Part shown: piece by piece, positions 54,518 through 64,000 of the stretch
How the letters are laid out: the number at the start of each line of letters is the position of its first letter
Position numbering within the stretch: the stretch's first letter is position 1
Source of the DNA: Cyanodermella asteris
Lineage: Eukaryota; Ascomycota; Lecanoromycetes; Ostropales; Stictidaceae
DNA length: 64,000 nucleotides
Assembly (NCBI GenBank): GCA_900618795.1
Contig: UYJD01000009.1
Location: 1,247,823 to 1,311,822 of the forward strand
Direction: 5' to 3'
Translations under genes and position numbers: made by a program
Notes under the pieces: model-generated
Told to the model about the DNA's origin: nothing
Database searches by the model: none
What the model saw: only the letters and a program-made list of their open reading frames with translations

Positions 54518-55318
54518 TCTGAAGAGCAGGTCTTGATTACAGCAGGGATCAGAGAGGAAGCTTGCACTGCAGAGGAAACAGAGACATGTAGTAAGGCATG
54601 AAGCGCAAGAAAGCTGGAACTGCAAATATGAGCCCCCTTGATGTTATTCGAGATTGTCTGGATGAGGTAATTCGAGAGTGTAATCAGTAAAATGCAAGAG
54701 CTCGCTCTCCTCAACTCGTGCGTTGTGTAAACTTCAACGGTGTGTGCTAGAATGCGGGGAAGCTGATAACAACCTCGAGAAACGATTCAATGTGATCTTC
54801 ACTTCCAAGTGGGAGGACCATGAATCAGCATGCATGTCGTTCGCCGCCGGCATGCACGAAAAGCTCGAAATCACATTCCTGCATTATCATTATCAGTCTC
54901 GCAATGAGTGGTCGACATCACGGTTGCATGTCTTGGACTGGGAACGTCCAGTACCGAGGATGGTTCAGACGCATGCCAGACATACATACAGTGACCGGTA
55001 AATGGTACCTTGGGCAATTGTCGATGTCATATGACTGAGCGGACCATCCGCGCCCACCGCAGGGAATAATGCAGTCACTCCAACACTGCAGTCAGAGCAT
55101 TAGCTATATACAATCGCGTTGCTCAAATCCAACGGCGGCTCAGCTCAACCCACGATGGCGGCCACGAGGTTGCAGTGAGACTGTACCAATCACCACATCT
55201 GAGTGAGATGTGGCGATCTCGAGCGGCCAACACTTTTTACATCCTTAGCCCGATCAATCCAATTGCTGACTGACACAGTTGTGATTCGGAATCTCCAAGC
55301 CGTGTGATTTCGATAGGA
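54518..55318. other. intergenic, 0.8 kb
   Basis: A divergent region between the arginase-family gene and the DUF3605 gene. Short frames only; no gene supported. Confidence 0.45.
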
Positions 55319-56124
55319 ATGGCCGCCTCTGCGCAGACTGGGATGCCGCCCGCAACCCCAGCACCACCGCGTCCAGATGCCTTGGTTGGATGCAAAGACT
55401 CGGATTTCGAGCCGCACACTTGGGAAGATGCCAAGCAGATTATCGGTCAGTCTCCGGCCTCTCGCATCGCAGGATTCGATCAGGAGCGTTCGAGGAATCA
55501 ACCTTCAGGGCCGTGATGCCGTCACAAGGGCTACTTGGACCTGAGGTTCAGCGCTGACGGACGAGATAGCGAGCGATCGGCTAGATCTATTGGATCGCTG
55601 GCCGTCCGACGCGGAACGCTACATCGAATGGGCGGCTCAAACTCGCACCGCATATGGTTCAGTCACCAACTTCATCGTATCCGAACGCCTGCATTTGGAT
55701 GACGGACCAACCCGCTGCTAGCCGCTCTCGTGAGCATTCCAACTTACAATTCACTCCACGTTCGGAAACGCCTTTTGAGTGCCCTGAGGATTACAAAATC
55801 CTACTTAATGACTGGCCTTATCGCTGGGAGCCTGGCATTACGCATATCTGTGTCTGGCTCAAGAATCGGATTCCGATCGACTCGGAGACCGGCAAACTGA
55901 GCGGCGAGGGCAGGCATCTGATCGAGGACTTTGTGCAGAAGACATTTACTGACGCTATGGGGGAGGTCGATGGACAAGGCAAGCTGCTGTGGTTCAAAAA
56001 CTGGGCTGCACTGCAGAGCGTCGGTACGCTGGAGCATTTTCACATCCTAGTCCGAGATGTCCCTGAGCGCAAGATCATCGAATGGACCAGCATGGACATG
56101 ACAATTCATGAGGACCACAAATGA
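55319..56124 (+). pseudogene. DUF3605 (GlcNAc-induced protein 1-like) gene with a frameshift
   Basis: The ATG at 55319 (MAASAQTG). Intron 1 (55446-55569, 124 nt) starts GTCAGT and ends GATAG with GCTGAC. It joins in phase to ASDRLDLLDRWPSDAERY and GSVTNFIVSERLHLDDG, the family's N-terminal half. The second half (PFECPEDYKILLNDWPYRW, ITHICVWLKN, then EHFHILVRDV) is equally conserved in character but lies in the next frame (+1). The switch must fall between about 55700 and 55735, and no canonical intron was found there. This suggests a recent one-base insertion (or two-base loss), a sequence error or an unusual splice. The family's biochemical role is unknown. Confidence 0.7.
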
Positions 56125-56617
56125 ACAAGGCAAACTTGCTTTGACTTGGCAGCCTCGTTTGTCTTGTGAGATTACGCCGCTTCGACGTGGCATTGTGTTA
56201 TGGTTCTGGCATGTGCGACGGAAGCAAATTGCGTGTCATGACAAGGACATGGACGCATGCAGGTCGTGATCTTCAGTAGACTAGTAGCAGTTGTGCGGCA
56301 TCCCGAGTGGAATCATCAAGGCGTGAAAGAGCGGTGGAACGGCGGGTAGAGCCGCCGAATCGCGGGTCAAGATCTGACATTTTAAGGCTGGCTTGCAGCA
56401 CAACATGCCATTTAGCACATCTGTACTTCGCTCTGCAGGCAAACTCAAGTCCCGATCACCTCCAATTGAAATTGAGGCTCTGAGTCGCTGCGACTTCGCA
56501 TGCGCACAGGCCACGTCGGGGGAATGCAGCGCACGATTCGAGTGCCTTGTTCGGCTAGATTGCCTGGCTATCGAAGCGACGAGGGTGTGTAAATGTCTGA
56601 GATGCTGACCGCCGGCA
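56125..56617. other. intergenic between convergent genes
   Basis: No gene supported; 493 bp of 3' flanks. Confidence 0.5.
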
Positions 56618-57397
56618 TCAGGCGTTATTGTCGTGTTGGTCTGCAGCGAGCAGCTTTTCAACGGCGGTGACTTTGTCATTGAAGTGCTGCTTCTTGTCAA
56701 TCCTGCAAGCGGTCAGCAGCAAGCCACGAGGACCTGTCGAACCACATCTTCGACTTACCTGGTGCCTACGCGGATGTCTGTCTGGATCCGCTGGATGCCC
56801 TTGTCGTGCAAGTGTGCGTGGCAGTGGCCAATGAGCGTCATCACATCGGTCCATGAGCCCTCTGTGTTACACGAGCTATCAGTCCAGACGAACGAAATCA
56901 CGACCGGAAGGATGTACGTCTGGTTAGTGCGGCTGAACGACCAGGAGACGTGACCGGGCTGACGTGCTCTTCTGCGAGCTGATGCCTCCGTTGCTCATGC
57001 CTTTCCGGGGTTCTTGCGGAGTAGGTAGTGATAGCATCAAGAAGCGACGGCGCAACGACACTCGCTTGTTGAGAAATTCCATTGATTGTCAGGATAAGAC
57101 CTTACCGACGGTTGTGCCGGCCGAGTGCATTGAGTACTCGAGGCCGCTTTTCTTGATCAGCCTTTGGACTTCAGCAATCTGTTGCGACACTGAAGGTGTC
57201 GGCGTTCCCTGTGATCAGCACGTCGGGTCAGCCAGTGAGGTCGAGAGTAGCATTTGGCGAGTCGTGGCACAAACCAGCGGAATGAGGCAGAAGTCAGCGA
57301 CACAAACACCAGGCAGGGACAGGCCTCCTGCGGGAGGTGCAGAAACAGATGCACATGAAGCCACGCCTGCATCTTGCGAGCTGGTGGACGACGCCAT
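56618..57397 (-). CDS. ECM15: UPF0045/MTH1187-type thiamine-binding protein
   Basis: Four exons on the minus strand: 57397-57275, 57208-57106, 56861-56759 and 56702-56618 (137 aa). The introns are 66, 244 and 56 nt with donors GTTTGT, GTAAGG and GTAAGT; all joins keep the frame. The spliced protein reads through the family motifs [35 protein letters not shown], then the [17 protein letters not shown] end. Small ferredoxin-fold proteins of this family (yeast Ecm15) form tetramers and bind thiamine-like ligands; the cellular role is unsettled. The N-terminal 28 residues are a Ser/Ala-rich extension. The 244-nt second intron is the longest I assigned in the window. Confidence 0.9.
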
Positions 57398-58449
57398 GGC
57401 CGGAAGTGTCAATTGGCGGAGCTGGAGTTGCCGTGTAGTGTGGAAGTGGTGTGGAAATGCAGAATCGAAGGGGAGTCGATGTTCATGACGAAGTGGGTCG
57501 AGCAGCATCTGTGGGCAGAGCTCGTAGCGGCAGCATGCACCTGTTTATCGTGAGGACGCCTTTTGGAGGCTGACTTCTACATGCAGGTCTTGTAGCTCTC
57601 CAAGTATGTACATGGAAATTGTATCACTCGATATCCCAGCACGCATGGACAACTAATTCCCAGGCCTTTTAGACCAGGCAAAAGCCAGCACTTGAGAACG
57701 GAAGGGCTTGGCAGACGCAGAGGCATGGCTCATGCAGTGGGAGCGAAAGCATGGCAGTGGAGAGGAGGAAAGCACTGCTGTCAGCAAGCAAGTGCAGCGA
57801 GGCACTCGCGACTCGCGAGGGAGGCGCAGACTTAGCTTGCCGCTAATGCGTATCTCGATTGATTTGCACCGAAAAACGAGCCCCTTGATCTGCTTTTCTT
57901 TCAGCCAACCTGCACTTCTCCTTCGCTGCTGACCACAGCATGCATCTACTCACACAGCCTGCTATAGCTCACTTTTGAGATGGACCGCGGTTCTACAAAC
58001 CAGGCTAAACGCACGCAGCCACCCATCCCTTGCAGTCTCGACCACGCAATGCTCTGCCGTGCTGCTGCTGCTGCTCTTCTTTCGTCAGAAGTGAGATAGA
58101 TCTGGTGACGCTCCCCCAGACAGAACCACAGAACGACAACCAGCGGCCCACAGGCCCAGCCGCCGTCCTGTCCTCTCCCTCTCATACACGACGGAGCCCA
58201 CCCACTGCGTTCTCTCTCCTCACATCTCGTCCTGCTACTTCTGCAACCACCAAAGCATCGGTCCTGTCGCGGTTTTTGTTTACTTGCGTTGTACTGGGTG
58301 GATCTCTGCTGCGGCCTTTGGCACGCTTTCTTTGTCTGCTACCTCAAACTCATTCCCAATCATCCTCGGCTCTCGTCACCTCTGATCACCTCACGTCATC
58401 TACCACACTTCACCTCCCTGACCCTGCTGCTGGCCATTGAGTCGCCGCC
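57398..58449. promoter_or_regulatory. divergent region, UPF0045 / IPK1
   Basis: 1.05 kb between divergent genes. The part from about 58130 to 58440 is pyrimidine-rich and probably the IPK1 5' leader; an open frame at 58030-58440 is a by-product of it. A short CTG run lies near 58060. Confidence 0.45.
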
Positions 58450-59601
58450 ATGCTAGAGATGCCCTCGTCTCAATTGCTTGACGACGAGTACGAGATCGAG
58501 TACGTCGGCGAGGGCGCGGCCAACGTTGTCTTCAAGCTCATCAGGCACGCCTCGCACCAGGACGAGTACTATCCATATCAGCAAGCACTGCTCACACACT
58601 ATCCGACCTCACCAACTCACGAAGAAGCGTATGCGCATGTTAGGAATCCTCCTGTTAGCACCCCGACCTCTCCGCGTCGCATATCGGTGCATGCCTTCCA
58701 CCCGCGCCGGGGAAGCTTGCCGGTGTATCGCACCCGACCTCCGGAACGCGAACTGCCCCTGCTCCGCCTCCGCAAAAACCTTTCCACAGTCTCTTCAATC
58801 CTCGACGCGCACCAGAACTACCAACAACAGATCCTGCCGCACCTTCCGCAAGAGCACCTGATCGAATCCGACCTTGCCGACCTTCCAATTGGGCTAGTGT
58901 CTCGGTGCAATACCCTCTTAAAGCAGCTGGAATCTGATGGTGTCCGGCCAAAGTCGAGGCGAAATGTCTACCTCGCTGAACAGCCCTACGCGAATCTTGT
59001 CCAAGACATGTCTCCACGGCACACATCCGACACCGTCCTGGAGTTCAAGCCGAAATGGCTTACACAGTCACCTTCAGCCCCCACTGGTGCGAAACGTTGT
59101 CGGACGTGCGCCCTACGCGCAATGAGGCGGAGCGCTTCGGACCATGCTTCCGGCAACGCATTTTGCCCCTTGGATCTTACCACGCAGGACAAGCACACGC
59201 TTCAGAACATCCTGTTTAGGAACCTGCGCATGTCCTGGAAGCCAGCTCGTACCGATGTGGAAATATGGCCGATGGCTAGGGCCGTTGCAAGCTATCTTAT
59301 CAATTCCGAGATCTTGGCGACCGTCAAGCAGTTGCAGCAGCGCATGGACCCCAACGGTATCCTGGAGGGCAAGGTCGACGACAACTTCCTTATGGCAATG
59401 ACGCTCCGAGACTGCACCTTGTTCGTGCGCGTTGATCGGTACCTGGACGTGGAGGCCAGACTTGGCGATATCGACCTGAAGCCGGAAAGCAAGAAGATCC
59501 ATTGGCGGGTCACTGAAGAGCGGCTGAGGGATGAGAAGTGGTACGTTTGTGGCGAAGACGGCGAAACTAATCTCGACGATACTTGTGCTTTGTCCAGATG
59601 A
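58450..59601 (+). CDS. IPK1: inositol-pentakisphosphate 2-kinase
   Basis: Phosphorylates inositol 1,3,4,5,6-pentakisphosphate at position 2 to make phytate (InsP6), which supports mRNA export and phosphate signalling. Single exon, 383 aa, ATG at 58450. The nucleotide-binding start EYVGEGAANVVFKL (about residues 17-30) and the family signature EFKPKWL (about residues 198-204) are present, followed by CRTCALR, a zinc-site-like element of the family, and a C-terminal RDCTLFVRV, then IDLKPESKKIHW catalytic region. There is a low-complexity insert at about residues 50-90. The size is at the short end for fungal Ipk1. Confidence 0.88.
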   Translation: MLEMPSSQLLDDEYEIEYVGEGAANVVFKLIRHASHQDEYYPYQQALLTHYPTSPTHEEAYAHVRNPPVSTPTSPRRISVHAFHPRRGSLPVYRTRPPERELPLLRLRKNLSTVSSILDAHQNYQQQILPHLPQEHLIESDLADLPIGLVSRCNTLLKQLESDGVRPKSRRNVYLAEQPYANLVQDMSPRHTSDTVLEFKPKWLTQSPSAPTGAKRCRTCALRAMRRSASDHASGNAFCPLDLTTQDKHTLQNILFRNLRMSWKPARTDVEIWPMARAVASYLINSEILATVKQLQQRMDPNGILEGKVDDNFLMAMTLRDCTLFVRVDRYLDVEARLGDIDLKPESKKIHWRVTEERLRDEKWYVCGEDGETNLDDTCALSR

Positions 59602-60060
59602 TTGATGATACCCCTGGTTCCTCTGGATGCCGTCGATAGATTTGAGGGCACCGAGTTTGATGGCAACTGTGCTTACCGACCGATACCTGCAGGCCAGGCA
59701 TGTCTGTAGAATACAAGAGCTGCAAAGCTACGAATGACGAATGAACGCTTCACTGTAATCTCGTTGGTACAAATTACACATGGTGAAACCACTTTGTCTT
59801 GAACGTTCATGATAAGGGTAAGCTGACGTGAATGTACCACGTGGAGAACGCTCTATCAGATGCAGCATTGCATAATGTGAGTACGTACCTATCTTTGGTG
59901 GGGTCATCATTGCTTCGACACAGCTGTCACGTGATGAGGTGCCAATAAACTCGATCGCGTTTCCCTGAAGAATGACGCGACGGCTCGCGCTGCACTGCAA
60001 ACCGCTGCGCATCGCGCGAGAATCCCCGTCCTACTTTCACCAAGCAACAGCCTTTCAGCC
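59602..60060. other. intergenic, POL3 promoter
   Basis: 459 bp between two genes on the same strand; no gene or clear element seen. Confidence 0.5.
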
Positions 60061-63000
60061 ATGTCTGCTCAGGTACTTAGTCCGACCAGACGGGTCCTGG
60101 GAGATGCTACCAACACACATCGCAATGCACAGGTTGCCAGCATGTCTCCCGCCTCCAAACGCCGCAAGCTCGATGTCCCCTCGGCACCCACGCTGAAGAC
60201 GAAAGGCCCGAATCTAGGTTCAAGTCAGCCAAAGAGTCGATTTGAGGAGGAGGTCCTGGAGAAGATGAGCCAGGACATTGACGGACTGAAGAAGACAAAC
60301 TCCGAAAAAGACCAGCAGTGGGCTCGGCCGCCGCTCGACGAGTTTGATCCGAAGAGAGACAATCTCATTTTCCAGCAGATAGATGTCGAGGAAGGGACAC
60401 TTCATGGCGGTAAAGCAACCGTCAGACTGTTCGGTGTCACAGAGGTATGCTTGTTTGAACAGTCAATTGATTAAACCTGACCGAAGACAGGCTGGTCACT
60501 CGGTCCTTCTCCACTGTGAGCACTTCCAGCACTACTTGTACTGCGCAGCGCCTTCAGGATTTACGCATCGCGATTGTGATGGCTTCCGGAGCTTCCTTGA
60601 CTCCACACTTGGCGAACATCGGCCCGTCATCTCGTCTGTCCAACTATGCCAGAGAGAAAACATGTACGGATTTCAGGGTAACCAAAAGGCCGCGTACCTC
60701 AAGATCACAGTCACAGATCCCAAGCTCATCAACAGACTTCGTACGACTATAGAGAGAGGCAACGCCAACTACAAAGGCATGTGGAGAGTTGCAGATGGCG
60801 TGCTCACCTTCGACAGCATCGAATATATATTGCGTTTCATGGTCGACACTGGTGTTCTGGGCATGTCATGGGTGGAAATCCCAGCTGGAAAATACACAAT
60901 GATACCGGAGAGAGACAGACACTCGAACTGTCAGATTGAGGCATACATCCACTATAGGGATCTGATAGCGCATCCAGCGGACGGCGAGTACGCCAAAACG
61001 GCACCGTTGCGAATCCTCTCGTTCGATATCGAGTGCGCTGGGCGCAAAGGTATCTTCCCAGAAGCCAATATGGACCCCGTCATTCAAATTGCCAATGTCG
61101 TCACCAGGGCAGGAGAGGCAAAGCCGTTTGTTCGAAATGTGTTTGTCATGGACACATGCAGCGGCATTGTCAACACTCAAATTCTCGAATTCGATCAGGA
61201 AGAGAAGATGCTCATGGCGTGGCGAGACTTTGTGGAAGAAGTAGACCCGGATGTCATCATTGGTTACAACATTGCCAACTTCGATTTCCCCTACCTCTTG
61301 GACCGAGCAAGGCATCTCAAATGCACCAAGTTCCCCTATTGGTCGCGTCTCAAGACCGTGCAGTCAGTAGCAAAGGAAACCAACTTTTCCAGCAAGCAGA
61401 TGGGCAACAGAGATACCAAGGCCACGAACACAAACGGCCGCATTCAGCTGGATCTGCTACAACTTATTCAGAGAGATCATCACTTGCGAAGCTACACGCT
61501 GAACTCGGTGTGTTCGCACTTTCTGAACGAGCAGAAGGAAGATGTACACCACACCATGATCACGGAACTTCACAATGGTACCCCTGAGTCGAGGCGACGA
61601 CTAGCAGTATATTGTTTGAAGGATGCATACCTTCCGCAACGTCTCATGGACAAGCTGATGTGCCTGGTCAATTACAGCGAAATGGCAAGGGTCACAGGCG
61701 TTCCTTTCAACTACCTTTTATCGCGTGGTCAGCAGATCAAGTTTATCAGTCAGATCTTCCGAAAGGCCCTCGAAAAACAGCTAATTGTTCCGAACTTGCC
61801 GAGACCGTCGGGCGGTGAGGGCGAAGATCAGTACGAAGGTGCTACTGTCATCGATCCCACTAGGGGTTACTACGACGTGCCTATCGCGACTCTCGATTTC
61901 GCCTCTCTGTACCCGAGTATCATGCAAGCACACAACCTTTGTTACACCACGCTTCTGAAGCCGGAGAGCATCGCAGCATTTAATCTGAAGAAAGACGAGG
62001 ACTATGTCATCACTCCCAACGGTGACGCATTCTGCACGGCCAAGACTCGGAAAGGTCTACTCGCCGAAATTCTGGAGGAACTATTGGCAGCCAGAAAGCG
62101 AGCGAAAAGAGAACTGGCGCAAGAGACCGACTCATTCAAGAAGGCCGTCTTGAATGGTAGACAGCTTGCCTTGAAAATCAGTGCAAACTCCGTCTATGGT
62201 CTGACTGGTGCAACAAATGGCAAACTGCCTTGTCTTGAGATTGCCAGCTCGACAACAGCATACGGTCGAGAAATGATTCACCGAGCACGAGATGAGGTCG
62301 TGAAGAGGTACACCGTTGCCAACGGATACAGCCATGACGCTCAGGTCATCTACGGTGATACTGATTCCGTCATGGTCAAGTTCGGAACCAAAGACCTTGC
62401 GAAAGCTATGGAGATGGGTGCCGAGGCGGCAGACTTTGTCTCCAGCAAATTCAGGAAGCCAATCAAGCTTGAGTTCGAGAAGGTCTACTTTCCCTACCTT
62501 TTGATCAACAAAAAACGGTATGCTGGTCTTTACTGGACTAAACCGGAGAAGTACGACAAAATGGACACCAAAGGCATCGAAACTGTTCGTCGTGACAACT
62601 GCCGCATGGTGCAATCCGTCATCGAGACTGTCTTGCGCAAAATCCTGATCGACCGTGACCCTCACGGTGCGGAAGACTACGTGAAAGACACCATATCGGA
62701 TCTCTTGCAGAACAGAGTTGACATGTCTAAGCTTGTCATCACCAAGGCCCTTGCAAAGGACGAGTATGCTGCCAAACAGGCGCATGTCGAGCTCGCCAAG
62801 CGCATGAAGGCCCGTGATGCCGGTTCCGCGCCAGCCTTGGGAGACCGTGTCGCGTATGTCATTGTGAAGGGTGCAGCGGGTGCGAAGAATTTCGAGCGCG
62901 CCGAAGACCCCATCTTCGTTTTGGAGAACAACGTCCCCATCGACACCAAATACTACCTTGACAACCAACTTGCCAAACCCCTGACCCGTATTTTCGAGCC

Positions 63001-63415
63001 CATCATCGGCGAGAAGCGGGCCGGGCAGCTGCTTACAGGCGAGCATACGCGATCCATCAGTGTGGCAGCGCCGACTACGGGTGGTCTCATGAAGTTCGCG
63101 AAGAAAACACAGACCTGTATGGGTTGCAAGAAGCCCTTGGTCGGCAAGGAGGAGAGCAGGGGCGCCGTCTGCGAGAATGATCGCCCTCGAATCGCAGAAT
63201 TGTATCAGAAAACATTGACGAAGACGAGTGATCTGGAGGTCAGATTCGGTAGGCTGTGGACTCAGTGCCAGCGGTGCCAGGGCAGCATGCATTGTGAAGT
63301 CATCTGCTCGAGCAAGGACTGTCCCATTTTCTACATGAGAATGAAGGCGAAGAAGGACGTTGAGGATGCAAGCAAGGAGCTGGCAAGGTTCGACTACGAT
63401 GCAGGCGCATGGTAA
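60061..63415 (+). CDS. POL3: DNA polymerase delta catalytic subunit
   Basis: A replicative B-family polymerase for the lagging strand, with 3'-5' proofreading. Exons are 60061-60444 and 60491-63415 (1102 aa); the 46-nt intron starts GTATGC, has CCTGAC and ends GACAG. The exonuclease motifs are FDIE in ILSFDIECAG, NIANFDFPYLL, and YCLKDA. Polymerase motif A is DFASLYPS (Asp597), motif B KISANSVYGLTG, and motif C YGDTDS (Asp751 and Asp753). The C-terminal CysB iron-sulfur motif is intact (C-x2-C-x9-C-x4-C in the QRCQGSMHCEVIC region). CysA starts C1004-x2-C1007 and has C1022, but the fourth position is Asp1025 (VCEND) where Cys is expected. All catalytic residues are present. Confidence 0.98.
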
Positions 63416-63870
63416 GAAATTTGGCCGTTTGGGTGGATTTTTGTGGCGGGGAAAGTCTTCGGGCTATCTTTGGGGTTGACGGGTCGATGTTGCGAACGTG
63501 GATGTGACACATGAAGCGAATACTGTTGCACTTTCTGAGATGATGAATATTCCTCACTTGCTGCGAGGCGTTTTGGGGGATGGCAAAGGGTTCAATTGGG
63601 CAGCGACTATTATCTGGATGCATTGTTGCAAAGCAAGGCCTATGGCACGCGAGCATATCGCGACGGATATCTTGATCTATACATGAAAAGCAATGATCGA
63701 GCAACCTTGACAGACTTACAATTCCAAGGAGTAAGAGCATCCATGCAGAGAGACCCCATTTCTTGTTAAGTTTGTTGAAGAGCGTCATAGCTGATCTGCA
63801 ATTCTTTTTCCAATCATTACCACCTCAGCTGTTACCAGATTTTCAGTTGGTCATTACACATTCCGCGGCA
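63416..63870. other. intergenic between convergent genes
   Basis: The 3' flank of POL3 and of the gene at the right edge; nothing else seen. Confidence 0.5.
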
Positions 63871-64000
63871 TTACGATCTGAAGTTGACTTCGAGGTTGCC
63901 GTCTGATCCATTGCAAAGGACGATCACTTTGCCTGAATGTGACGGTAACTTGTGGGACAATGTCTCCAGCGCAACCTCAGCTTCGAGACCCATCCAGAGG
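63871..64000 (-). CDS. 3' end of a gene running off the window
   Basis: Reading leftward from the edge, 42 codons are open and end in a TAA at 63873-63871. The residues (GLEAEVALETLSHKLP, then VIVLCNGSDGNLEVNF) have a coding look, and the 'VIVLCNGSDGN' turn recalls the C-terminal glycine-rich loop of fold-type II PLP enzymes (serine/threonine dehydratase-like). That identity is a guess from a fragment. Confidence 0.35.
   Translation of the reverse strand, partial: LWMGLEAEVALETLSHKLPSHSGKVIVLCNGSDGNLEVNFRS

Noticed and set aside
58030-58440. 136-codon frame directly upstream of IPK1
   Set aside because: In the pyrimidine-rich IPK1 leader; no ATG-linked domain, and IPK1 itself starts cleanly at 58450.
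62132-63292. 386-codon open frame antisense to POL3
   Set aside because: Lies wholly within a certain coding exon; no domain features; explained by codon use of the sense strand.
1-64000. Reassignment of TAG as a sense codon
   Set aside because: The permease (stop at 31836) and CDC27 (stop at 47714) end at TAG where the families end, so TAG works as a stop in this genome; the lone internal TAGs need local explanations.
1-64000. tRNA genes, CRISPR arrays, transposons or a secondary-metabolite cluster
   Set aside because: No tRNA B-box pattern was found by eye; CRISPR is not expected in a fungus and no spaced repeats occur; no reverse transcriptase, integrase or transposase motifs were seen; the single monooxygenase has no synthase, transporter or regulator beside it.

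Overview
The window is nuclear DNA from a filamentous ascomycete, most likely a Dothideomycete (inferred, not tested). The evidence is compact genes with short introns (mostly 39-124 nt, GT...AG, many with a CTRAC-like branch site), protein families typical of Pezizomycotina, intergenic gaps of 0.3-2.7 kb, and no operons, tRNAs, CRISPR arrays or intact transposons.

Layout. 0-6 kb: two uncharacterised genes, a 12-bp minisatellite, a phenol-hydroxylase-type FAD monooxygenase and weak small ORFs. 6-22 kb: methionine synthase (MET6), a large disordered protein, mitoribosomal uL24m, Rho1 GTPase and glutathione reductase. 22-32 kb: mitoribosomal mS23 and a divergent PPR protein, a KDEL-tailed agmatinase, porphobilinogen deaminase (HEM3) and a MUP1-like permease. 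32-45 kb: a gene-poor accessory stretch holding an F-box gene, several uncharacterised or damaged ORFs, and one copy of a two-copy degenerate repeat whose partner lies near 20 kb. 45-64 kb: rhomboid protease, APC/C subunit Cdc27, Snd2/TMEM208, cytochrome b5 reductase (CBR1), an arginase-family gene lacking one expected metal ligand, a frameshifted DUF3605 gene, a UPF0045 thiamine-binding-type protein, inositol-pentakisphosphate 2-kinase, DNA polymerase delta catalytic subunit, and the edge of one more gene.

Themes. Several genes serve mitochondrial translation (uL24m, mS23, probably the PPR protein); mS23 and the PPR gene share a 344-bp divergent promoter. MET6, the MUP1-like permease and glutathione reductase touch sulfur and redox metabolism, but they are scattered and do not form a cluster. 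The most interesting signals are a second in-phase CAAX tail behind Rho1, open frames in the accessory stretch broken only by a single in-frame TAG, an ER-type agmatinase, the arginase-like protein with a lost metal ligand, and a substituted zinc ligand in Pol delta. Exon boundaries were read by eye from splice motifs and reading-frame continuity; no database search was run.
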